DNA from: Gammaproteobacteria bacterium
GTDB taxonomy: Bacteria > Pseudomonadota > Gammaproteobacteria > PS1 > Pseudothioglobaceae
DNA: 5,513 nucleotides
Direction: 5' to 3'
Assembly: GCA_028599035.1 (NCBI GenBank)
Contig: JAQRMT010000084.1
Coordinates: 1-5,513 of the forward strand
The position numbers were made by a program, and so were the translations under genes. This document shows, in pieces, positions 1 through 5,383 of the stretch (position 1 is its first letter; every line of letters starts with the position of its first letter). The notes under the pieces were generated by a model. That model did not search any database and was not told the origin of the DNA. It saw nothing but the letters and a program-made list of their open reading frames with translations.

Positions 1-133
1 TGGCAACACCACCGCAAGCGGCTTTTGCCGATACACAACTTAAGCCATCACACTCAAATGGGCGTGTGTTTTCTTTGCCTGTAATAACATTACCCTTAGG
101 TAGAGTGCGAGATAATTCATGAATAATTGACAT
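1..133 (-). CDS. glcD: Glycolate oxidase subunit GlcD (FAD-linked), N-terminal part only, apparently frameshifted
   Basis: The reading frame starts at the ATG at 133-131 and runs off the left edge. Its first 34 or so residues end in a PFECDGLS motif, which matches the conserved N-terminal ECDGLSAYR region of GlcD-type FAD-binding glycolate/lactate oxidases. GlcD oxidises glycolate to glyoxylate together with GlcE and GlcF. Directly after GLS the frame turns into an unconvincing string (CVSAKAACGG). The sequence from 33 down to 1, in another frame, reads YRQKPLAVVLP, exactly what should follow ECDGLS-x. Four bases instead of three separate the AGT serine codon from the TAT tyrosine codon, so one extra base lies in about 34-38. 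The gene is therefore either a pseudogene or hit by a sequencing/assembly error. A GTG at 36-34 could restart translation in the second frame but would drop the conserved N-terminus. No clear Shine-Dalgarno precedes the ATG. The gene is divergent from a glyoxylate aminotransferase, which supports the identity. Confidence 0.72.
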   Translation of the reverse strand, partial: MSIIHELSRTLPKGNVITGKENTRPFECDGLSCVSAKAACGGVA

Positions 134-148
134 ACAAGTGATTATAAT
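120..148 (+). promoter_or_regulatory. Possible promoter for the glyoxylate aminotransferase (palindromic -10 box)
   Basis: The 48-bp spacer between the divergent genes contains a perfect TATAAT at 143-148, within the self-complementary octamer ATTATAAT (141-148). On the plus strand it would start transcription near 155, about 27 bases before the ATG at 182. The matching -35 position (120-125, TGAATA, 17-bp spacer) is weak. The same octamer gives a TATAAT on the minus strand, but that would leave essentially no leader before the glcD ATG at 133. This is a motif match only; the region is AT-rich, so chance occurrence is possible. Confidence 0.35.
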
Positions 149-181
149 AGTTTTTTTATTTTTTAACTATATCTATTTATT

Positions 182-1297
182 ATGAAATCATTTAATCCAC
201 CAGTAAGAACACTAATGGGGCCTGGTCCTTCTGATGTGCATCCGAGAATTTTATCTGCTATGGCGCGTCCAACGATTGGGCACCTTGATCCTGCTTTTGT
301 CGGCATGATGAATGAGACTAAAGAAGGTTTGAAGGCTATTTTTAAAACTGAAAATGAATTAACCATGCCAGTATCGGCGCCAGGATCTGCTGGTATGGAG
401 ACTTGTTTTGCCAATTTGGTCGAACCAGGTGATAAGGTGATTGTTTGTATTAATGGCGTGTTTGGAATGCGCATGAAAGAAAATGTAACTCGTTTGGGCG
501 GCAAGGCGATTGTGGTTGAAGACAACTGGGGCGAGGCGGTATCAACTGATAAAGTCGAACAAGCATTAAAAGACAATCCAGATGCTAAAATTTTGGCGTT
601 TGTGCATGCAGAGACTTCAACGGGCGCACAATCTGATGCCAAAGCCTTATGCGGACTTGCACATCAGTATGATTGTATTAATATTGTTGATGCGGTTACT
701 TCGCTAGGTGGGACTGAGTTGCGGGTTGATGAATGGGAAATTGATGCGATTTATTCAGGTACACAAAAATGTTTATCCGCCATGCCAGGTATCTCGCCAG
801 TCAGTTTTAACGAGCGGGCTTTGCGCAAAGTTAAAAACCGTAAAACACCTGTTACTTCTTGGTTTTTAGATTTGAATTTAGTCATGGGTTATTGGGGCGA
901 AGGCGCAAAACGCACTTATCATCACACCGCACCCGTGAATACGCTATATGGCTTACACGAATCCTTGGTGATGATATTGGAAGAAGGTATCGAAAATTCT
1001 TGGGTGCGTCATCAGGCAAATCATGAATTGTTAAGAGACGGTTTAGAGGCAATGGGCATTAATTTCTTGGTTAATGCAGCGGATCGTTTGCCACAATTAA
1101 ATTCTGTCTTTATTCCAGAAGGCGTAGATGATGCAGCAGTTCGTGCTACTTTATTAAACGATTACAATTTAGAAATCGGTGCAGGTCTTGGTGCGTATGC
1201 GGGTAAAGTGTGGCGCATTGGTTTGATGGGCCATTCTTCAAGAAGGGAAAATATCACATTGTGTCTAGCAGCACTTAGAGAGACGCTGGGTAAATAA
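182..1297 (+). CDS. Alanine/serine-glyoxylate aminotransferase (class V, PLP-dependent)
   Basis: A complete 371-residue class V (fold type I) aminotransferase of the alanine-glyoxylate / serine-glyoxylate group, predicted to transfer an amino group to glyoxylate, giving glycine, in the cytoplasm. Visible landmarks in order are: MGPGPSDV (12-19) at the N-terminus; the cofactor phosphate region SAPGSAGME (65-73); HAETSTG (142-148); VDAVTSLGG (169-177) with Asp170 expected to contact the pyridine nitrogen; YSGTQK (191-196) with Lys196 as the Schiff-base lysine; YHHTAPVN (246-253); and KVWRIGLMG (342-350), where Arg345 should bind the substrate carboxylate. The YHHT and C-terminal RIGLMG stretches resemble human AGXT as I remember it. 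The amino donor (alanine, serine or other) cannot be read from sequence. The start is the first ATG giving the family N-terminus; no clear Shine-Dalgarno precedes it. The neighbouring divergent glcD would supply glyoxylate, suggesting glycolate salvage. All key residues are intact. Confidence 0.92.
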   Translation: MKSFNPPVRTLMGPGPSDVHPRILSAMARPTIGHLDPAFVGMMNETKEGLKAIFKTENELTMPVSAPGSAGMETCFANLVEPGDKVIVCINGVFGMRMKENVTRLGGKAIVVEDNWGEAVSTDKVEQALKDNPDAKILAFVHAETSTGAQSDAKALCGLAHQYDCINIVDAVTSLGGTELRVDEWEIDAIYSGTQKCLSAMPGISPVSFNERALRKVKNRKTPVTSWFLDLNLVMGYWGEGAKRTYHHTAPVNTLYGLHESLVMILEEGIENSWVRHQANHELLRDGLEAMGINFLVNAADRLPQLNSVFIPEGVDDAAVRATLLNDYNLEIGAGLGAYAGKVWRIGLMGHSSRRENITLCLAALRETLGK

Positions 1298-1313
1298 ATT
1301 ATACCTTTTAAAC

Positions 1314-1343
1314 AAAAAAAGCGACCAGTTGGTCGCTTTTTTT
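1314..1343. terminator. Bidirectional Rho-independent terminator between convergent genes
   Basis: A perfect 6-bp GC-rich stem, GCGACC (1321-1326) and GGTCGC (1331-1336), closes an AGTT tetraloop. It is flanked by seven A (1314-1320) and seven T (1337-1343), which can extend the stem to 13 bp. Read on either strand it is a hairpin followed by a U tract. It begins 17 bases after the aminotransferase stop and lies 16 bases beyond the ferredoxin stop, so it can serve both genes. Confidence 0.93.
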
Positions 1344-1358
1344 ATGCTTTGAATTTAA

Positions 1359-1592
1359 CTATTTGATTTTTGCTAATAATTCTGCTTCTGTTTCCACATT
1401 GTCTGGGTCAGATAGACAACAATCGACCGGACAAACTTCAACGCATTGTGGTTCGTCAAAATGTCCAACGCACTCAGTGCATTTGTCAGGGTCTATTTCA
1501 TAGATCTCATCGCCCATATAGATTGCTTCGTTTGGGCATTCGGGCTCGCAAACATCGCAGTTAATACATTCGTCGGTGATTAATAATGACAT
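1359..1592 (-). CDS. yfhL: 2[4Fe-4S] ferredoxin, YfhL / Allochromatium-type
   Basis: A 77-residue cytoplasmic electron carrier with two [4Fe-4S] clusters. The first motif is C9-x2-C12-x2-C15-x3-C19-P; the second is C38-x2-C41-x8-C50-x3-C54-P. By family rule C9, C12, C15 and C54 bind one cluster and C38, C41, C50 and C19 the other. The eight-residue spacing between C41 and C50 and the acidic C-terminal extension after residue 60 mark the Allochromatium vinosum / E. coli YfhL subgroup rather than clostridial ferredoxins. Two extra cysteines, C58 and C59, lie where the Allochromatium protein, as I recall it, has a single cysteine. The start opens MSLLITDECINC, typical of the family, and an AGAG Shine-Dalgarno-like element (1602-1599) sits six bases upstream. 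It is a single gene, convergent with the aminotransferase and divergent from the cyclophilin operon. The redox partner cannot be told from this context. Confidence 0.95.
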   Translation of the reverse strand: MSLLITDECINCDVCEPECPNEAIYMGDEIYEIDPDKCTECVGHFDEPQCVEVCPVDCCLSDPDNVETEAELLAKIK

Positions 1593-1608
1593 ACTTTACT
1601 CTAATACT

Positions 1609-1637
1609 TTGATTGGTGCATATTTTAACTGTATCTT
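1609..1637 (+). promoter_or_regulatory. Possible promoter for the cyclophilin-mraY-deaminase-prfC operon
   Basis: TTGATT (1609-1614) and TATCTT (1632-1637) are separated by 17 bp and each match the sigma-70 consensus at four of six positions. Transcription would start near 1644, about 28 bases before the ATG at 1672. The region is the divergent spacer from the ferredoxin gene. The minus-strand promoter for ferredoxin must also lie here; the best candidate is a TAAAAT box around 1620-1630 on the minus strand with no good -35. These are weak motif matches. Confidence 0.35.
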
Positions 1638-1661
1638 TGGTAACATACTAATTTTATTTAT

Positions 1662-1666
1662 AAGGG
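1662..1666 (+). promoter_or_regulatory. Ribosome binding site setting the cyclophilin start
   Basis: AAGGG lies five bases before the ATG at 1672. This is the clearest Shine-Dalgarno in the window. It favours 1672 over the in-frame upstream ATG at 1576, which would add 32 residues in front of the signal peptide and overlap the ferredoxin gene. Confidence 0.75.
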
Positions 1667-1671
1667 TAATT

Positions 1672-2271
1672 ATGCGCATTCTAATCTTATGTTTTACTTT
1701 ATTCACATCCATTCAATCTTACGCACAATTGAGCGACGGTCTATATGCAAAAATGCGCACCAACCAAGGCACTATCTTTATTCAACTTGCTTATGAAAAA
1801 GCGCCTCTAACGGTAATTAACTTTGTAGGCTTGGCAGAAGGCACAAAGCACTCAAATATTCAAACTGGCAAGCCGTTTTATAACGGACTTACTTTTCATC
1901 GAGTGATTAACAATTTTATGATTCAAGGTGGCGACCCTAAAGGCAATGGCACAGGCAATCCAGGTTATAAATTTACTGATGAATTTAGCGATTTAAAGCA
2001 CAACAAAGAAGGTATTTTGTCGATGGCAAACTCGGGACCAAACACCAATGGCTCGCAATTCTTCATCACTCACAATGCCACACCTTGGCTGGACAACAAG
2101 CACACCGTCTTTGGACATGTGGTGAAAGGAATGGGCGTGGTTAATCGCATCAAAAAAGGGGATTTTATTCGTAAACTGACAATTGTTCGCATTGGTGAAA
2201 AGGCTAAGAACTTTCAAACTAATGAGGCAGCGTTTCAAAAATACAGTCAAAAATACAAAACTGCTAAATAA
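1672..2271 (+). CDS. Periplasmic peptidyl-prolyl cis-trans isomerase, cyclophilin type
   Basis: A 199-residue cyclophilin that catalyses proline cis-trans isomerisation during protein folding. Residues 1-18 form a short signal peptide: positively charged MR, hydrophobic ILILCFTLF, then SYA before the predicted cut at Gln19, so the protein should be exported to the periplasm. The cyclophilin fold occupies about 25-172. Active-site landmarks are FHRVI with catalytic Arg77, FMIQGGDP (82-89), LSMAN (116-120), SQFFIT (128-133), Trp139-Leu140 and KHTVFG (143-148). The tryptophan is the position linked to cyclosporin binding in eukaryotic cyclophilins. Compared with E. coli PpiA it has a longer loop before FHRV (about 56-72) and a basic tail after 165, so I do not claim PpiA orthology. 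The start rests on the AAGGG ribosome site and the signal peptide. It is first of a packed operon; the mraY start follows after 3 bp. Confidence 0.93.
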   Translation: MRILILCFTLFTSIQSYAQLSDGLYAKMRTNQGTIFIQLAYEKAPLTVINFVGLAEGTKHSNIQTGKPFYNGLTFHRVINNFMIQGGDPKGNGTGNPGYKFTDEFSDLKHNKEGILSMANSGPNTNGSQFFITHNATPWLDNKHTVFGHVVKGMGVVNRIKKGDFIRKLTIVRIGEKAKNFQTNEAAFQKYSQKYKTAK

Positions 2272-2274
2272 TCT

Positions 2275-3357
2275 GTGTTTTTAGAATTCATCAATTTTTT
2301 CACCCAGTTTGATGCGGGCTTTAGCGTTTTACAATACTTAACACTTCGTGCTATCTTGGCAATGTTAATGTCTTTGTTTATCACGCTCGCCTTAGGTGGT
2401 TTTTTTATTAACAAATTGCAAGCGTTGCAAATCTCTCAAGTGATTCGTAGCGATGGTCCGCAGTCGCATTTGTCTAAAGCAGGTACGCCAACCATGGGCG
2501 GTATCTTGATTTTATTTAGTTTTCTGATTAGTGTGTTAATGTGGGGCGATTGGCACAACAATTATCTTTGGATTGTTATAGTTACAGCGTTGCTTTTTGG
2601 TGGTATTGGCTTCTTGGACGACTATTTAAAAATCACGAAAAAGTCCTCTAATGGACTCAGTGCCAGACAAAAATACTTAGCACAATCCTTGAGCGCCATT
2701 ACCATTGTTGTTTGGTTAGTTAATAGCACGCAACCCATTTCTACTGATCTTTTAATCCCTTTTTTCAAAGACTGGACATTACCATTGGGCGTTATTGGTT
2801 TAGCCGTCCTCTCTTATTTTGTCATTGTCGGTAGCTCTAATGCAGTCAATCTAACCGATGGACTGGATGGCTTGGCGATTATGCCAGTTGTCTTAATCTT
2901 AGGTGCACTGGCAATTTTTGCTTACATTGGTAGCAACTATAATTTTGCTGAGTATTTGCATATGCCATTCATGCCGGCAGCCAGCGAAATGTTTGTAGTT
3001 TGTGCTGCGTTGATTGGCGCTGGGTTAGGTTTTTTATGGTTTAATACTTATCCTGCTGAGGTTTTTATGGGAGATGTTGGCTCATTGGCATTGGGGGCAA
3101 TTTTGGCAGTCATTGCTATTATTGTTCGTCAAGAAATTTTATTATTCATTATGGGTGGTATCTTTGTCGCTGAAACGCTTTCTGTGATAATCCAAGTCGC
3201 TTGGTATAAACGCACCAAGACGCGTATTTTCTTGATGGCACCTTTGCATCATCATTTTGAAAAACAAGGTATTTCAGAGCCAAAAATTATTGTGCGTTTT
3301 TGGATGGTTACTTTGATTCTAGTGTTAATCGCTCTAGCCTCTATCAAAATCCGATGA
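2275..3357 (+). CDS. mraY: Phospho-N-acetylmuramoyl-pentapeptide-transferase MraY
   Basis: Inner-membrane enzyme that transfers phospho-MurNAc-pentapeptide from the UDP precursor to undecaprenyl phosphate, making lipid I, the first membrane step of peptidoglycan synthesis. The 360 residues equal the E. coli length as I recall it. Landmarks: DGPQSHLSKAGTPTMGG (60-76), the Mg-binding DDY (Asp115-Asp116), NLTDGLDGLAIMP (192-204), FNTYPAEVFMGDVGSLALG (256-274, with Asp267) and MAPLHHHFE (321-329) with the triple histidine. About ten hydrophobic segments span the chain. The start is a GTG at 2275, chosen because it gives the family N-terminus and length; the three bases after the cyclophilin stop leave no room for a free Shine-Dalgarno and none is seen, so translation is probably coupled. 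The gene is normally inside the dcw cluster between murF and murD; here neither neighbour belongs to it. All catalytic motifs are intact. Confidence 0.97.
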   Translation: MFLEFINFFTQFDAGFSVLQYLTLRAILAMLMSLFITLALGGFFINKLQALQISQVIRSDGPQSHLSKAGTPTMGGILILFSFLISVLMWGDWHNNYLWIVIVTALLFGGIGFLDDYLKITKKSSNGLSARQKYLAQSLSAITIVVWLVNSTQPISTDLLIPFFKDWTLPLGVIGLAVLSYFVIVGSSNAVNLTDGLDGLAIMPVVLILGALAIFAYIGSNYNFAEYLHMPFMPAASEMFVVCAALIGAGLGFLWFNTYPAEVFMGDVGSLALGAILAVIAIIVRQEILLFIMGGIFVAETLSVIIQVAWYKRTKTRIFLMAPLHHHFEKQGISEPKIIVRFWMVTLILVLIALASIKIR

Positions 3358-3806
3358 GCAATCTAAGCAAATGGGATGAGCGTTATTTGGCGCTTGCTAA
3401 AGAAGTTTCCACTTGGTCAAAAGACCCTTCCACTCAAGTTGGCGCAGTCACTGTTGGCAGTAAAAAAGAAGTGCTTTCTCAGGGTTTTAATGGCTTTCCA
3501 CGCAATATTAATGACACGGATGAACGCTATAACGATAGAGCAACCAAATACAAATTTGTCGTTCACGCTGAGATGAATGCCATTTACAACGCCACTTATT
3601 CTGGCACTTCGCTTGATGGATCGACCTTGTATGTTTACGGTTTGCCGATTTGCTCAGAATGCGCCAAAGGCATCATTCAGGTTGGGATTAAAAAAGTGGT
3701 GGTGGAAAAATCCAAAGAGCTTGATAACTGGAACGACAGCGTCAAACTCTCAAAAGCTATGTTTGATGAAGCCGGCGTTGAACTTATTATCAAAAACAAG
3801 TATTAA
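3354..3806 (+). CDS. dCMP deaminase family protein (zinc-dependent cytidine/deoxycytidylate deaminase)
   Basis: A 150-residue zinc deaminase, predicted to convert dCMP to dUMP, the precursor for thymidylate. The zinc site is complete: HAEMNAI with His71 as ligand and Glu73 as the proton shuttle, and PICSEC with Cys100 and Cys103. The N-terminal SKDPSTQVGAV (22-32) and the FNGFPRNIND stretch (45-54) are typical of the deoxycytidylate deaminase / ComEB subgroup rather than of cytidine deaminase (Cdd) or tRNA adenosine deaminase. Substrate is inferred from family; CMP or another cytosine nucleotide is not excluded. The ATG at 3354 overlaps the mraY stop in an ATGA junction (4 bp), which implies coupled translation. 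An in-frame ATG at 3300 would add 18 residues lying inside the mraY tail and unlike the family, so I reject it. prfC follows 2 bp after the stop. Confidence 0.88.
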   Translation: MSNLSKWDERYLALAKEVSTWSKDPSTQVGAVTVGSKKEVLSQGFNGFPRNINDTDERYNDRATKYKFVVHAEMNAIYNATYSGTSLDGSTLYVYGLPICSECAKGIIQVGIKKVVVEKSKELDNWNDSVKLSKAMFDEAGVELIIKNKY

Positions 3807-3808
3807 TT

Positions 3809-5377
3809 ATGTCTGAAATTTCCAAACGCCGCACTTTTGCGATTATCTCTCACCCTGATGCGGGAAAAACCACGGTTACCGAAAAACTGTTATTGTATGC
3901 AGGTGCGATTAAAACAGCGGGCAGCGTGAAGGCTAGAAAAGCCAGCACTCACGCCACTTCGGATTGGATGGAGATGGAGAAAGAAAGGGGCATTTCTATC
4001 ACCTCCTCCATCATGCAATTTGAATATGATAATCATGTGATTAATTTATTAGACACACCAGGGCATGAGGATTTTTCTGAGGATACTTATCGCACATTAA
4101 CAGCGGTGGATTCTGCCTTAATGGTGATTGATGTCGCCAAAGGCGTGGAAATGCGCACCATTAAACTCATGGAGGTGTGTCGTTTGCGTGATACGCCAAT
4201 TCTCACTTTTATTAACAAATTAGACCGAGAGGGTAAAGAGCCGATTGATTTGCTGGATGAAGTAGAAACTGTACTCAATATCGAATGTGCGCCCATTACT
4301 TGGCCAATTGGCATGGGGAAACGCTTTAAAGGCGTTGTCCATTTGCTTGAAGATAAAGTTTATTTATATGAAACGGGGAAAAATTCTGAAATTGGTGAGA
4401 ATATTATTATCAATGGAGTCGATAATCCAGAACTTGACGCAATATTAGGAGCAGAAGTAGTTCGTGAAATGCGTGAAGAAGTTGAGCTCATCCGTGAAAC
4501 CACCACACCATTTAGTTTGGGCGAATTTTTAGCAGGTAAACAAACCCCTGTATTTTTTGGTTCAGCGATTTCAAACTTCGGCATTCAAAACCTGCTTGAT
4601 GGCTTTATTCAATACGCACCCACGCCAAAAAACCGTGAATCAGATATGCGGAAAGTCAAGCCTGAGGAGGAAAAACTCACCGGCTTTATCTTTAAAATTC
4701 AAGCCAATATGGATCCAAAGCACCATGACCGCCTTGCTTTTATGCGCATCGTTAGTGGTGAATACAAAAAAGGCATGAAGGTCCTGCAAGTGTCCACAGG
4801 CAAACAAATCAAAATTGCCAATGCCGTTACCTTTATGTCACGCGAACGCGCCAGCACAGAAGTGGCTTATGCTGGTGATGTGATTGGTATTCATAATCAC
4901 GGTGGCATTAGCATTGGTGACACCTTTACTCAAGGTGAAAAACTCTCGTTTCAAGGCATTCCAAATTTTGCCCCAGAATTATTTCGTCGTGCTGTTTTAA
5001 AAGACCCGCTCAAAGCCAAAGCCCTACAAAAAGGCTTAGACCAACTCTCAGAAGAAGGTGCAACCCAAGTATTCCGCCCAACTATCAACTCATCGCAAAT
5101 CCTAGGTGCCGTTGGTATCTTACAATTTGATGTGGTGGCACATCGTTTGAAATATGAATACGGCGTTGATTGTCAATTTGAGACCATTAACATTGCCACA
5201 GCACGCTGGATAACAGGCAGCGACAAAGACATTGATCAACTTAAAATTAAAGCGGGCAACAATGTGGCCGTTGATTCTGCCGGAGTTCTCACTTACCTAG
5301 CGCCATCTATGGTTAATCTAAAACTCACCGAAGAGCGCCACCCTAATCTCACTTTCTGTGCCACCCGAGAGCATTAA
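3809..5377 (+). CDS. prfC: Peptide chain release factor 3 (RF3), GTPase
   Basis: A 522-residue translational GTPase that removes RF1/RF2 from the ribosome after peptide release. E. coli RF3 is about 529 residues, so the length is normal. G-domain motifs: P-loop SHPDAGKT (14-21), switch I RGISITSS (60-67), DTPGHEDF (82-89), NKLD (136-139) and GSAI (251-254). SDWMEMEKERGISIT (51-65) and HEDFSEDTYRTLTAVD (86-101) are characteristic of RF3 and set it apart from EF-G. Domain II starts near 290 with TGFIFKIQANMDPKHHDR (291-308), and the C-terminal domain includes NFAPELFRR (386-394), GAVGILQFDV (433-442) and the terminal TREH. The start is the ATG 2 bp after the deaminase stop; no good Shine-Dalgarno is visible, so coupling is likely. 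It is the last gene of the packed cluster, and no convincing intrinsic terminator follows. Confidence 0.97.
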   Translation: MSEISKRRTFAIISHPDAGKTTVTEKLLLYAGAIKTAGSVKARKASTHATSDWMEMEKERGISITSSIMQFEYDNHVINLLDTPGHEDFSEDTYRTLTAVDSALMVIDVAKGVEMRTIKLMEVCRLRDTPILTFINKLDREGKEPIDLLDEVETVLNIECAPITWPIGMGKRFKGVVHLLEDKVYLYETGKNSEIGENIIINGVDNPELDAILGAEVVREMREEVELIRETTTPFSLGEFLAGKQTPVFFGSAISNFGIQNLLDGFIQYAPTPKNRESDMRKVKPEEEKLTGFIFKIQANMDPKHHDRLAFMRIVSGEYKKGMKVLQVSTGKQIKIANAVTFMSRERASTEVAYAGDVIGIHNHGGISIGDTFTQGEKLSFQGIPNFAPELFRRAVLKDPLKAKALQKGLDQLSEEGATQVFRPTINSSQILGAVGILQFDVVAHRLKYEYGVDCQFETINIATARWITGSDKDIDQLKIKAGNNVAVDSAGVLTYLAPSMVNLKLTEERHPNLTFCATREH

Positions 5378-5383
5378 TATCCT

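Noticed and set aside
34..40. Programmed ribosomal frameshift in glcD
   Set aside because: The site is not a recognisable slippery heptamer, and no GlcD that I know of uses recoding; mutation or sequencing error is simpler.
127..148. TTGACA (127-132) followed by TATAAT (143-148) as a consensus promoter
   Set aside because: The spacer is only 10 bp, too short for sigma-70 recognition, and the TTGACA overlaps the glcD start codon.
163..642. Open minus-strand frame of 159 codons antisense to the aminotransferase
   Set aside because: It lies fully within a gene with an intact catalytic site, its composition (rich in S, T, P, I) looks like a shadow frame, and it has no recognisable motif.
1370..1564. 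Plus-strand frame of 64 codons across the ferredoxin gene
   Set aside because: It is antisense to a complete eight-cysteine ferredoxin and shows no motif of its own.
1576..1671. Upstream in-frame ATG that would lengthen the cyclophilin by 32 residues
   Set aside because: It overlaps the ferredoxin gene, has no ribosome site and would bury the signal peptide; the ATG at 1672 has AAGGG five bases upstream.
1993..2250. Minus-strand frame of 85 codons within the cyclophilin gene
   Set aside because: It is the shadow of conserved cyclophilin motifs, with no ribosome site or recognisable domain.
3300..3353. Upstream ATG extending the deaminase by 18 residues
   Set aside because: The extension lies inside the conserved mraY tail and does not resemble the family N-terminus; the ATGA overlap at 3354 is the usual coupled start.
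4087..4778. Several 73-75 codon frames on both strands within prfC
   Set aside because: The RF3 frame is continuous with all GTPase motifs, so these are out-of-frame shadows.
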